From Cunninghamia lanceolata (Eukaryota; Streptophyta; Pinopsida; Cupressales; Cupressaceae), in contig BSBN01001149.1 of assembly GCA_027924645.1 (NCBI GenBank), positions 930,001-994,000 of the forward strand: 64,000 bases of DNA, in the 5' to 3' direction. Positions 46,156-58,976 of the stretch are shown here, piece by piece (the first letter of the stretch is position 1; the number at the start of each line of letters is the position of its first letter). Below the pieces are notes generated by a model. The model ran no database searches. It saw nothing but the letters and a program-made list of their open reading frames with translations, and was not told the origin of the DNA. A program made the position numbers and the translations under genes.

Positions 46156-47797
46156 TAGTCATGGTAGGCAGGTCCAATGAAGGATTGTCCAGCCACATAG
46201 CCCACACAACAACACACACATAAATAAGCATAGACAATATATATCTCACTTAAACAAGTTCATTTATTCAAGCTTGCACAATTATCACCATATTAATAAC
46301 TCCACAGATTGTTGCAATGGGCCCTCTTACATGACAAGCCATAGTTATTTTATTATAATTAAGATTGACAAATGGATAGTTGCCACAATGACCCCCTTAC
46401 ATGCACAAACCACTAAACTATGGAAAAACCACTTCTAGAACCTATCACACGGGCTATACAATGATAATTCAAGCACAAGTACAATACAATATAACTTCAA
46501 AATTTAACCCCTACTCTACTATAATGAAAACCACTAACTTCCTATATGTCACATTATCACCTTCCTTAGATTGCACTCCATCCTTGTTCTCTCACTCTAC
46601 CTCTCAAACCCCACTCCTCATTGCTAAAACTCACTCTCTATGCTCCTACTCCATCTTGTTTTCTTCAATTAATTTCAAATACTCACAATCACATATATAT
46701 AGCATCCTCTAGTTTCCCCAATGATCTCTGTTAGTCACAAGATGACACAAATCCCAAAACCACATGAAACGTGTCACTAGAAAACAATAACAAACTAACA
46801 AATTCAAGTAGTAAAATAGTGGAGAACCTCCACATGGTACACCACATATATTACCAATAGTTAATTAAATCCACATAAATATTCCTATATTGTTGCAAAC
46901 TCCAAATAACCTTTCGCAAATAGAAATAATCTTAACTATGCACAACTATTGACCTGTAGGTACTCAAGAGCCACTTTACAGTCTTATACTCATCCAAATC
47001 TCCTAAAATTTTAACAATAGACCCATCAACCACAACTAGAACTTATCCCAGAACTACAAGATCTAATCTCTTAATGCAGTGAAATGCACTAACCTTCTCT
47101 AGCATTGACTGTCAACCACATACTAACAAACCAAAAAACAACTGAACTAAACCACAAAATCCATTTTTCTAGACATGATGCAAGATTTCCACAATGTCTA
47201 AGGATGCTCATGCATTAGACACCTAAGGTTAATAAAAAAAATGAGTCCCTCATTTTCTAGGACAACCTGCCCCTACCTGGAGATTCCAACTAGCTACCTC
47301 TTCAATTCATTCTTTCCACCTCCTCAAGTACACCTCAAGGGATCCACCCTGAGCACTACTTTCAACCATGCTACTAGACACTATGTTCCACCAATCATCC
47401 TCTATGCTACTTCCCCTTGGCCTATATTCAGCCATATCCCACTTGCTCTTTCTATCAACCAATCCCTCACATATATCATCCTCCTTCCTCACTGCCATAT
47501 ACCCTTGTATTATGTTCTCCAGTACTGCATCCTCTTTAGTACAACTCCTCATCCCCTTGTTCATCTATCTTGTCCTCTGGATGGATTCCTTTTGGTAGCA
47601 TCCACTGTCACATTATCCTCTCTATGACACCTCTTTTACATTTGTGGTGTTGTCAAACATTCCGATAATGCCACACATCTTTGGAATCAATGCACATCAT
47701 CCCTCCCTAATGCACACTCCAACATTGTTGTAAAACTATCCCTCTCTTGCCATCAGTGGCATCAATTTATGTCTCTGGACATCCTTCTAGATCATGT

Positions 47798-48149
47798 CTA
47801 GGTGTTAGCTCTCCCATCATACACAACTTCTTTATCAAATTTCCATAGTCTCTCCAACAATAAATGGCACACATCCATCAATACAATATCGCACAACACC
47901 TCATCATAATATGCTCCTATGTTGAACCTCACCCAACATTGTTCCTCCACTAAAATTATGTCCCCTACTACAACCAACCAATTCAATTTCATCCTCCTCA
48001 GTCCCAACTTGTCCACCATTTTCACAAAACATCAAGTTATTCATGCTTCTTCTATCCACTATCACATCACAACCCTTTCCTATTTCCTTGCATATGGTCT
48101 TGAATAAACTCTTCCTTTGTGCCAACTCATCCTGCTTGTTGCATCTCAA
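47798..48149 (-). pseudogene. Gypsy aspartic protease
   Basis: Frames on the minus strand give CDVIVDRRSMNNLMF, then MVDKLGLRR, VEEQCWVRFNIGAYYDEVLC and DIVLMDVCHLLLERLWKFDK, then a DGRANT end. The order matches plant gypsy proteases (IVDSGST-NL, then V-x-F-x-IG-x-Y, then DVCHLLLGRPWQFD). The catalytic D-S-G reads D-R-R, so the enzyme is dead. It crosses at least one frameshift near 48,000. Confidence 0.75.
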
Positions 48150-48941
48150 GATTTTCCCAAAATAAGTGAATCTCTACATTATAGGTCCCTCTCTAAGGTA
48201 GGTGACCTCTCATATCCAAATGTAGCTCGTGTGCTACCCTTAATCCTCTTTCCTTGGAACTCAAATACACTATGTCCCTCTTAGCCACACTTGAAACAAT
48301 TTCCTCTAAAGAATTTTTGACTTTTCCTCTCATATCTCCCTCTTCCCTACTTAGAATATCCTCCATGCACCTACTAGTACTCTCTACAATATGTATCTTC
48401 TACTCTTTCATCTTTGCAACAACTTTTATTTCAATCCATACCTCTGTGGTAACACGTACCATTTTATTTCTCTTTGTGGTGGGAATTTTGGCCTTCCCTT
48501 TCATTGCAATACTAGTAACCTCTTCCTTCATACCTTAGGTTTTCTCCCTTATTTCTACACATTGATCTTCTATCACCGCACCTCTCCTCTTTCTCTCCTT
48601 GCCAACTCTGGCTTTCCTCCTATTTTTAGTTCAACTTCTTCTCTATGGTGAGTGCCAACTAGTAGGCCTCCTATACTATCTGGATATTCCACATACCTAA
48701 TCCCCCTTGATGGATTCCCTCAATCCATTTACATACTTAACCACTTTCTCGGCTCCTTCACGATTCCCTAACCTAATTGTTAACTGGTAGTAATATTATT
48801 TCATAGTCATGTTTATCTATTGTAAATTGTGCAACTCCTTCAATAGCTCTAACTAGTAATTCACTGGAATGGACTTTGACTTCAACTTTTTGACCATCTG
48901 ATCCCACTTTCCTATGCTTAGATTGCCTTTTCTATTCCTCT

Positions 48942-49268
48942 TTAACTAAACTTCCACCATTTTGTCGCATGATCTTTCATCTTGGTCTTTACAAATTTCA
49001 TCCTATCTGGGTCCACAATATCCTTATACTTAAAATGCTCTTCTAGATCAATAATCCAGTCTATTAGCTCCTTAGGATCCAAATTATCAAAATAGTTTAA
49101 AATATCCAATTTGGTCCTCTTGTTAATATAATTTATGGCCTTCAACATCCTCTCTTCCTTATCCACTTCGCTTCCACTTGATTCTATATGATCTACCTTC
49201 TGGTCTTCATCACTCTCATTAGCCCTAGAGTTAGGGTTTCTCTTATGGTCTTGTTCCAGTGCATCCAT
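48942..49268 (-). pseudogene. Gypsy gag N-terminal domain
   Basis: A 108-residue frame with an acidic start (NESDEDQKVDHIESSGSEVDK) followed by ILNYFDNLDPKELIDWIIDL and EEHFKYKDIVDPDRMKFVKTK and then KMKDHATKWWK. The G/D-LDP-x-x-x-x-DW...E-x-x-F-x-YK...K-x-x...A-x-x-WW pattern is the retrotransposon gag domain. It lies about 290 bp inside the PBS, as expected for an element 5' end. Confidence 0.85.
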
Positions 49269-49750
49269 ATGATTCTACATAGACATCAATGTCTCATACA
49301 TCTCCTCCATTCTTCTCACAACATTGAGAACACCTCACCCTCTCTTCAGTGGTATATTAACTTGATTACACTGTCTCTAGGTTAGCAATTTGCCCACAAT
49401 CAACCCTTGTAAACTGCCTCATAATTGGTGCTTTGTTTATAAACCTCTTGTGGAATGCCACAACTCAAACTTTAATCAAACTCATTCTAAAAAATACATC
49501 GACCAAGTGCACTCACATCCACACCTGTACTCCAATGCACTTCCCATGACCAACCTTCACTCTGATACCACTTAATATATTCACAATAGAAGGGTCTGAT
49601 CAAGGACTATCTTATAGGAAACCAAGATCTTATAGAAACAAATTCATTTATTCAAGCTCTCCACAAATTGTTGCAATGGACCCTCTTACATGCTAGGCCT
49701 TAACCATTTTTAAATATAAGTATACTAGTTAAAAAGTAGTCTTATGATGT

Positions 49751-50712
49751 GTCTGAACCAACTAAGTTGCCATCAACAAGAACCATGCACTTTCTAACCT
49801 CTTGTTTAATTTATCATTTACTTCTTATATTCCTTACCCATAGGCTTTATATATGTAGGTATATGTATGTTAAGGAGTTCATTGATGAGGATGCTCTTGA
49901 TAACAAAGCCCAAAACAAGTGCAGTGTGAACGCTACTCTTGACTATAGTAATTCTGAGCACCCATTGACCAAGATTTTCAATCTCCAGTCGTGGGTAGAG
50001 AATTTATCCAAAGCAATTCGCGGACAAACATAATTTCCCTTCGATTCAAATTCATTGAATACTCTTTTGCTCCACCAAACATCATTATCATGCCACATTT
50101 TCAATGGACAAAGTTGATTCCACTTTTTTCCTCAAAATCGTTTCCAGCTAAAAATGTTCAATGTGAAGCTGAAAGCCGCGCACTGGCAAACCAGTACACA
50201 TCAAGTAGACTATATTTGGGTAACGACAGCTACTCCACGCGGCAGTCTTTATAACTTTGTCTTAGATTGAATGTTCTTTTTGGCCATTTGATTTTGAGGA
50301 AGTTTCTGGGAATCTATATGTGAGGATTGAATCAGTTTCAATTACAATTAGCCGGAAATGAACTGTAGTAGCTATTGTGTAAAGATAGATTTCTTATCAA
50401 TTAGCTTTCAATCTTGTCGTTAGTTCGACAGTCAAAAATAAATTTAGTACACAGATGTAAAAGTGTTATCAACTGTTTGACCATTGAAGAGTGTGATGTT
50501 TAAATAGAGTGATCAATAAGCACTAATGAAAATAATTGTTTAGTTGAATACAATTGTTTCATTGAGTGCAGAAAACTTTTTGTTAGGTAGAAGAGGTTAA
50601 TTCGTCCAAAAATAGATGTTTAGTAGAGTACAACAAATATTTATGTTAAATATATAGAGGTTAAATTTGTTCAAAAAGAGCTGTCTAATTAAGTAGATAC
50701 AACAAGCTTTTT
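49751..50712. other. Spacer with an unassigned open frame
   Basis: A plus-strand frame at 49,749-50,033 ends EHPLTKIFNLQSWVENLSKA and an overlapping frame at 49,991-50,254 contains CEAESRALANQYTSSRLYLG. Neither was recognised. They could be a frameshifted gene remnant. Confidence 0.25.
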
Positions 50713-50729
50713 AATGAATACACGGAAGC

Positions 50730-51020
50730 TATATTTATGCGTATACTTTGTGTATTACCTATATTTATGCATATACTTTGTGTATTACGCATATTACCTT
50801 TACTTATGCATATACTTCGTGTATTGTATTACATATATTTATGCATATACTTCGTGTATTATATGTATGCTTCATGCTTCGTGTATTATGTGTATTTATG
50901 CATACTTCGTGTAGTGTGTATATGCTTCATGCTCCATGTATTATGTGTATTTATGCGTATACTTTGTGTCTTACATATACCTCGTGTATCACGTACACTT
51001 CATGTATTACATATATCTAT
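50730..51020. repeat. Minisatellite of TTTATGCATATACTTCGTGTATTA type
   Basis: A variable 25-45 bp unit with the core TATGC(A/G)TATACTT(C/T)(G/T)TGTATTA is repeated about seven to nine times, degrading to the right. It creates the Tyr/Cys/Ile-rich open frames seen here. Confidence 0.85.
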
Positions 51021-53400
51021 AATTTGTGTTTGCTTCATGTCTAATGTTTCTTCAACAAGTTTACTCTATGTGTGTTTAAGATTACTTTATGCAAAAATTT
51101 ATGAAAATGCAAAATCTATCAAAGCTTTATTTGTCAAATGCTTCTTAGGTTAAGAAGCACTAACAAATTAACTTATTTAATAATGAAGAGTTGCAACTAG
51201 TGAAGTGAACTATAAAGGTAAAATTTTTAGTTTTTTTGGTTGGGGGTGCATGAAACAACAGTATATATGCAAGACTATTCAACCTATTCAACATGTAAGC
51301 TCAGAGATTTTAAGAATATGGGCAAGTTTAAAACTTTAAGCTCAAAATTTTAAGACGCTGGTAATTGCAACAATTAATGTTAAAACAATTATTTGAATTC
51401 TTTTATAGCAATAGTTAATGCTAGATGTATAAAAAAGGGAGTCTATTTTACCATTCTTAAGTTGACATTATTTCTAAATTTTTGGATCTCCTAACTACAT
51501 TCTCATTGACATGAGAGAGTTATGTATTATATCTAAATATTATGTTTAATTTGATTTGTAAAATGATCTTTTTATTTAACTTTTTCAACATTAATTTGTT
51601 AATAAATTTAAATAAGATATATTATTTCTTGAGTTTATTAGATATGAATAGTTTTGCTTGTAAATATAATCATAGAAGACACTAAATTGAGATTTTTATA
51701 AATTATGTATTTATCTTTTAATTATATATTTTTAAATAATTAAATACATATATTGAAACATTAATAGTTTCAAAGTAAACAATAAAAACGCTACAAACAA
51801 AATAATATGTTTTTTAGTTTATTCATAAATTAATTTATAAATTCAATTTTTATATTTATTTTTATCATGCAAATTATTTACTAAGGTTTTAAAATAAGTA
51901 TTAAGGTAAAGTTGCCTTTCAAATTAGCCTAAACTACCTTCAAATTCATCCAAATCACCTTTGAAACAATAAAACCACCTGACAATAGGGAAAGTTTATC
52001 AGACTGCTAATAACAACTTGGAAAATCTAACATTTCAGAGACCTTAGCCCTTGGTTTTGTGCAGGCTAAGCCTGCGGTTCTTCCCTACACAGAGGGCTAA
52101 GCCTTGACCCCTCTCTGTTGAGTATTTTGATCAAGTACGTCATTTTCAAACCTCATTTTCTTGGTCATATGGAAGCTGATTTGAGTGATTTTTTAAGAAA
52201 AGGCTAAAATTTCGTGCTTTGCATTGAATGGTGTCATTGGTTTTTCTCCAGGACTCTAATTTTTTTAGAAAATTCATTTTCTCATTGATGTCTCTGTGTT
52301 GTCGCAGTTTATAAACCTTCCAGCCTTCATAACTTTCACAAACAAACTCTGATTCAGGTGATCTTTTGTTTGAATGTTGATATTTTTTTTGTTTTCTACG
52401 CAATTGTATTATCAATTTATGAATTTTTTAAGTCATTTTAGTGCAATCATTGCCCATCATCAATCTCTAATTTCAACACATGCCAACATCTTGCTTTAAA
52501 GATTATCTTTACCTATTATTCATTATGTTTGACCTATTCTTTCGCAGTCTTGCTTGTCCAAGGAAAATCTTTATCAAACTACTAACTTGGTGGTTTTATA
52601 GGATATTTTAAAGAAGACATTGATTATAGACATTTTCTTTTTGTATACTTTGTTTTCTTTTTCTTGTTTTCTCACATTGGAAATTGGGATTAAAATTAAC
52701 CTTCACACTTCAATTTGGATTAATTAATTTACACGTGTCTTTTAATCCCAAAGTGATATTTTGCGTATGCTCTCCTCTTGTGCCTTTTGGTGAACTTGAG
52801 GATCAAAAACAAATATTATCTTCCAATTTTTTATGGGGGCTTGCCTTGGATTTCATCACCAAGGGGATGACTTCAACTCTAGTATTTTGATGGAGTATAA
52901 AAATAGGAGGTGAATTGAAAGACACACCTCTTGGTAAAAGATATTTGTTGTTCCTTTAGCTAAGCACTAAAGAATTTTATACCTTGGGATCATGAAGGTG
53001 GAGAGTGGGTTATCCTCTTGTGCCAAGCCTTAGAACTTAGGCCTCATGTACCTTTAGGTGTTTCAAGGATATATATCCCGTAGAAGCTTGTTAAGCCTAG
53101 ATAGGAACTTGTAAGCACAAAAATCATGCATTGCCTCCATGATGACTCCTATGATGATTCAAATCCTTGTCACGTACATGTAAGCGTGAAAATGAAGCCT
53201 TTGGACAGTAGGCCTCTTGATGACGTGTCCTCTCTTCTTATTTTGTGTCGTTTCTGCTTTGTCGTTTCTCCTTCTTCCCTGTTTATGACGCTTTTCGACA
53301 TTTGTTGCGACACTTGTTGACTTGCATTTTCTAGCTTTTGACCTTGATCCTAAGCCTTGTAAGTGTCTTGTAGGTGAAGTTTTCACCTCTCCCCTTTGTA
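51021..53400. other. Intergenic, one unassigned short frame
   Basis: AT-rich with no repeats identified. The minus-strand frame 52,146-52,415 (89 residues: SPESEFVCESYEGWKVYKLR, EKMNFLKKLESWRKTND) has a protein-like composition and could be an exon or gene relic, but no family was recognised. Confidence 0.25.
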
Positions 53401-55460
53401 TTTTGTCTAGTGCACGTCATAGAAGCCTCCTAGAGGTCCACCGATCCATGTCCCGCTTTCCATTTTCGATTTTGACCAACCAATCCAAATCTCCCCCTAT
53501 TATTTCCAGCTCCCCACTGGGGATCCTGAAGATGCAAGTGGAGATTTGGATTCTTCCACATGACTGACCTGTTTCTTGATGCAGAAATTCCCCTTTTCCT
53601 TCCCTATACCTTCTGCCGGCCTGAATTTCTGCATTCTACACTTTTGATCCCGGATCTCCCTGGGCGACCTAGGGTCGCCACTGGGGTGACTCATGATCTC
53701 CCTGGGTGACCTTGTCTGATGAAGGTGGCGACCCTGCCATCTTTTGACCCGTAGAAAAACTCAAGTTTCTCTCTCGTTTTTGCTTCATTTTCGCCCGTTT
53801 TTTCTTTCTGTTTGCATGATTTTTTGATCCTTGATATGGATTTAACTATTTCATGCACCCACACATGCATAATTATCTCTATTTGATCTCAAATTAACTC
53901 TCTAATCAATCTCATGCATTCCCTCACCTCCATTTCTTCTTCAGTGATAAGCTATCATTGCTTCATCACTCCCTAATCAACTGAGTTCACTGGGCAATCA
54001 ACCTTATTAACTCCCCAATCTATTCTTGTTAACTCATCAATCAAATGAGTTAACTCTTCAATCCAATCCCTTCTTCAAACCTATAAATACCCCCCTCCCT
54101 TAAGCACAAAGGGAGGCAAATTCATTGTGCACCAGCTCTTGCCAAGTTTGCTCTCCAACCTAGCATTCATATGCTCATACACGACGTAAGTGCCTTTTAC
54201 TTTCTTTGTTTCAATCAAGCAACACTATGTTACTCAATTCTTAGCCATTGTGCTCAATTCAAAGTTCACATCAAGCTCATACAAGCTTCACAAAAGCTTC
54301 TCTTTGCTTCTTCAGGTCATTTTGTTGTCAAGAGGATCACCTATTATCACAGAAGGATTCGAGGTTGCCTACACAAGGATACTGAGGGTAGTGGAGTCAA
54401 CAAATCTTCATCTCTTTTAGGTTCTTTCATTGCTTTCATAGTAATTAGATAATCACTTTGCTCTTGGGAATAGTAACATTTTGCTTTTTCCTTGATAGAT
54501 TAGATCTTGCATGTTAGATTAATCATTTTTACATTCCTAGATCTACTTTGTTCGAAAAAACATTTTTCCTTTCCATTCAATTAGATTGCATTGAAAACAC
54601 CAAAAACCCGCAAAAACATAGATTAAACTTTGCATATAGGATTGCATACATATTTCTTTCATAGATTAGAAGCATTTCCCTTTTCAAAATACTCTAAAAA
54701 TACCAAAAAGATGTTTTGCATGTTATCATTTAGTTTGCATCCATATAGATCTATTAAAATAGACAACATTGCAAACCCTCGATTCCATCACGAGGTAATC
54801 ATAGTTGAATGAAAGTCAAAACCCTAGGTCAAACAAAACCCTAGGTCAAAACCTTAAATCTGGTTAGAGTTAGCAATTATACGATTCCCTCTATCCTGAT
54901 TCACGAATGTGTTTAGGAATATGAGGAGAGTGGGTAAGAGCTATCTGTAACGAGATCGAGGAGTTGCATCTGCAACTGCAACAACAGACACACATTCCAC
55001 CACAAGAAGATCCATTTGTTCTCTTGTTGATTGAGGAAATTAGGCAATTACGACTACACAAAGCATTTCTTAGGGACATAGAAATAGTAGAAGCCATCAA
55101 CAAAAACAACTGTTTGCCCACAAAAAGGTGGAATTCAAGGAATCCAAATAGAAGGACAGAGACTAGTGACCCTTTGGGTCATAGGGTTATCTCAACTACC
55201 ACAACAATTGAGTGAAACATACAACAAAATGCACAACAACAAAGGCCACATAACTTGTCAACCCCCCTTTGCGAAGTCCAGCTCTCCAACGAGCCAGACC
55301 CCTGCCGTGTCTCGCCTCCTCTCGATTGGCTACTTCCACGTGAGCGAGAGTGACGTGGCGGATCACCCCATGGCAAGGAGGGAAAGGGTCTGTGTGCGTG
55401 CCAAAATCTGACCTGACAGCCCCAAGCAACCAGAGTCATGATTTCAAGCATACAAAACCT
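53401..55460 (+). other. LTR-like sequence with promoter motifs
   Basis: CTATAAATA at about 54,081 lies upstream of a pyrimidine-rich start-like region, as in a plus-strand LTR. GATCTCCCTGGG(C/T)GACC occurs twice (about 53,654 and 53,695). A GC-richer island at 55,260-55,440 holds a CACGTG G-box (55,337-55,342) and ACGTGGC (55,353-55,359). The plus frame 54,964-55,215 (LHLQLQQQTHIPPQEDPF, LLIEEIRQLRLHKAFLRDIE) looks like a Gln-rich gag start. No LTR pair or PBS was found. Confidence 0.35.
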
Positions 55461-55839
55461 TTGAACCATCCCTTTTCGTGGTGCATTAGATACTAGTTAG
55501 GCCCAAGAATATACTCACAGAAGTGTTTCCGATTTGTTGAGATAGAGCTCACCGTGGGTAAGGCTTTGACCTCCATGGTAAGGGGTGCATAGGTGGTACA
55601 TGACATTGCATTCCCTAGTTATCCTTCACTTGGTAGATAGTATTATTGGTGGGCCAATGAAAATTGACACACCTTTCTTGATTAATTCTAGGCTTGTTGT
55701 TGTGTCTTTTTTATTGGGTAGTGTGAATACCAAGTGCTTGATTGTAAACCTTTCATACCTAGTCAAGTTTTTGAAATCATTTGTTGCTTGTTTGAAAACA
55801 CTATCCAATTGGTATCCTTCAAGAAAAATTTAAAGCGAA

Positions 55840-56883
55840 GATTAGAACAACCATCATCCACAACCTTAGTCCAACCTTATTCCAAGTCACCTCACATCAC
55901 CATCATATCCCCATACACTAATCAATTATCCATAATCCATACACCTTATCCTTTTGTCCATTTGAATCCATGATCCATAATCCCCATCCAATATCCTTTT
56001 CATCCTCACCTTGTCTCATCATCCTTACATTATCTCAAGCCTAAAGACATTTTTGTCCTAATCACCTCATACATATTAAACATTACTCTATCCCTTAGTC
56101 CCATCCAAATTAAACTTAAATCTACACAAGCCTTAGTCCACCAAATCACATCCAATACTTGACTCGAAGTCCATATCCACTCTCCAATCAATCTAACCTC
56201 CCAACACTTTGGTTTTTCCTCAGCCTACCTAGTCCAACCTAAATCCCATAAATCCACATCCCATACCCTTAATCATCTAATCCACATTTATCCAAACCTC
56301 AAATCTTCATAATCCGAACGCACTATCCTTAGGAGCAAGTCTTGGAAAATTTAACTCACCTTAGTTCCTTTAAGCCAAGCATCCCATCCATCCACTAGGA
56401 CCATTAATCATCATAGGGCCTAAATCCATCAATATTAATTATCCTTAAACATCCCTAAGATCCAAAGTTGAATTGTGTTATAGTCAAAGTTACAACTTAT
56501 CAAAACCATCCACCCAACATCACCTATCTAGCTGATCCCTCCAAACCATCCCAAAATTGTACGAAAGGTTTTATATCTAAGGCTACCATTGCCCTTTGGA
56601 CCCCATTTGGCATTCATTATACCTTTTAATACAACTATCCAATAATCCAAAACCTACCCATCCTTGTTCCACATAAATTCTTGGAAGGTCAAAGCCTAAT
56701 TGATCCAAACTTAATTCAAAGGTTAATCCTTAGCATCAATCATCATCCAATACAAAACTTATCCTTGGGTCTCCAACATTAACTTCAATGCTAGGGGCAT
56801 ACTAATCCAAATTATCCAATTCAAATCCAAATCACCTAAAATATCAAACATCCAAATAATCCAAATCCTAGGACCTAGCCACA
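55840..56883 (+). other. C-rich, G-poor low-complexity stretch
   Basis: ATCCAAA, CATCC and CCATCC words recur throughout, with few G residues on the plus strand. No frame is recognised. It appears to be the upstream part of the G-patch relic. Confidence 0.5.
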
Positions 56884-58828
56884 ATGATGGACCCATATCC
56901 CACAAAAACAAAGCCAAAAATAACAATCAAAGGAAGGCCCAAGATCATAATCAAGGGTAAAGAAAACACCATGAAGCCCTTAGATCAAATCCTCTTCCCA
57001 AATCAAGCCAATCCCAATGACTATAACATCCTTCTTAATCAACCAAGATATGACCCATACGATGATGATGATGATGACAGTCTTGTCGACCAACCAAAAT
57101 ATGAGCCCTTTGAACATGATGACAATGATGATGTCAACTAACCCAAATATGACCCCTATGATGATAATGATAGTATTGACCAAAACATCATTTCTTAAGC
57201 TTCCCATAGATACTCCATGCTTAACCATAAACAACCATATCCTCCAAAACCTAGGACACCCTTGTGCTAGCTACTTCATAAACCAAAAGGAAAGTTCTGA
57301 GAGTCGTCCTTACCCCATCCTTGGTAAGGGAAACACCCTCCTAGAGTCATGTCCCTCCTCTCCTACATCCCACTTAAGTCATTGTCACCAAAGTTCTTCA
57401 ACTCCTCCACCTCCACTAAATCTCCCAAATCATTCGCATCCGCCTCCTCCCAATCATTGTCACTCAAATCTTTTGAATCCTTCAAATCCTTTAAATATAC
57501 CAAGTCATCCTCATCCTCATCCTCATCTAAATCCTCTAGCCCATGCTATCCAAAATCCACCCATCCTTGGTCTCATCCATCTACTAAAGGCTTTGTCCAA
57601 GCACTAATCACATGGGATAAACAACAAACCAACAAATCCAAGAACTACATGTTCATGACACCATCATGCACTCCATCACTTATTAAGCCCACTCAAGAGA
57701 TATCTATCCAAAATCCATTATTGCCATGCCAAAACCCTAAGCCTATATGAGAATCACCCATCTCTATCCAAACTCGCATGCTCTTATATGAACCATTAGA
57801 TCTGTGTTAAGAGCCAAGTCCAAAGCATGAGAAAACAAGATCCATTCCAAATCTAGATCAAGTTATCCAAACATTCCCCATAGATGGTCATGAACTCCAA
57901 ACTCATCTAATATTTGATCAAAATCCTATCCAAACTAGTCCAATCTTTGATCATGATCCCATCTATTACTAAGAAGCCCAAAATGATTCCCTCATCCACC
58001 TATATCCCATCCATGACAATAAAATTGAATGTGATCACATCCATACTCCAACAACCTCCATTTCCCAAGATGAGATGCTTGCCTACAAATGATCAAATAA
58101 ATGACATGGATCCCATCAAGCATGAGGATGCACAAAATAAGATTGATCTCATAGAGCATATCATTGGTCAAGATGCTACTATAATCATAAACTAGGAGAA
58201 AGCACAACCATCTTATTAAGTTGTCCCAACCACCTTTGTCAAATCTAGTCTCCTTGCAGATGAGCCAATTGCAAGTTCTAATGGTTCCTATAAATACACT
58301 AATGGGCTAGCATCATGTTTTCAATGCAACAAGTATCCCATCGCAAAACAAATGTGTCAAATGATGGGTTACAATCGAAAAGGCTTGGGCCTTCATGAGC
58401 AAGGAATATTAGAACCTATACAAGTCCATGTCAATCACATACATCAAGCCCTTGGCTACAAGAAGTTTAATTATGTTAGTGATCTTTCGGTGAGCATTGA
58501 GACAACTTCATCCAATATAAATGTCACAATAGAGGCCATTAATAGCCCTTGCAATAATCTTTCTACCACTCATCCTTTCACTCCTACCTCCAACCATCCC
58601 GTTAAGCTTCACCTCCCACATCCTAAACCTATTGATTTGGATCAACATGCTTATACATCATATAAAATGATGATTCACATTGAAGCAAATGATCCACATC
58701 AAGTACCAAATAAGAAACCAGAAGAAAATCAAAATCAAGCAAAAGATCCAAATGAGTCCAAAAAACATCATGTGAATCCAAAAGTCAAAAGAGAAGACAA
58801 AAATGATATGGCTCCCAAAGCAAAGTGA
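56884..58828 (+). pseudogene. Retroelement-like relic with G-patch motif
   Basis: Frames interrupted by stops run rightward: a Lys-rich start (KPKITIKGRPKIIIKGKEN), acidic Asp runs (YDPYDDDDDDSL), a Ser/Pro/Lys stretch, and a 158-residue end (58,352-58,828). The latter begins MCQMMGYNRKGLGLHEQGIL and continues EPIQVHVNHIHQALGYKKFN, a G-patch motif (usual closing GLGY reads ALGY). G-patch domains bind RNA or helicases in cells and also occur next to the protease in some plant gypsy elements; which applies here is unclear. The region is very poor in G on this strand. Confidence 0.5.
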
Positions 58829-58976
58829 AGTGCTAAATATAGATTTCATCCTCCATATCATGCCCAAAAATCATATCACCCAAAGTCATAGTCCCAAGCT
58901 GAGTGGTATTACAAAGAAATTGTGTGCCTATCAAGGGACCTAAGCACCCCTTTCTGAAGGAGATACTAAGTTGCAT

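Larger units (their letters stand above)
46156..49750 (-). mobile_element. Internally deleted Ty3/gypsy element
   Basis: Two LTR remnants share TTCATTTATTCAAGCT, GTTGCAATGG(A/G)CCCTCTTAC and ATG(A/C)(C/T)A(A/G)GCC (about 46,256-46,370 and 49,640-49,710). A PBS (minus strand TGGTATCAGAGT, 49,559-49,570) lies inside the right one. The 3.2-kb interior encodes gag and protease but no RT or integrase, so pol was lost. Edges are uncertain. Confidence 0.65.

Noticed and set aside
50714..51153. Tyr/Cys/Ile-rich open frames
   Set aside because: Direct translation of the minisatellite; no protein-like sequence outside the repeat.
52146..52415. Small gene of 89 residues
   Set aside because: Composition looks protein-like, but there is no recognised domain, no homologous copy in the window and no splice context that could be defended; listed only as an unassigned frame.
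55179..55469. 96-residue minus-strand frame in a GC-rich island
   Set aside because: No family, overlapping equally long frames, and the island looks like LTR or promoter sequence.
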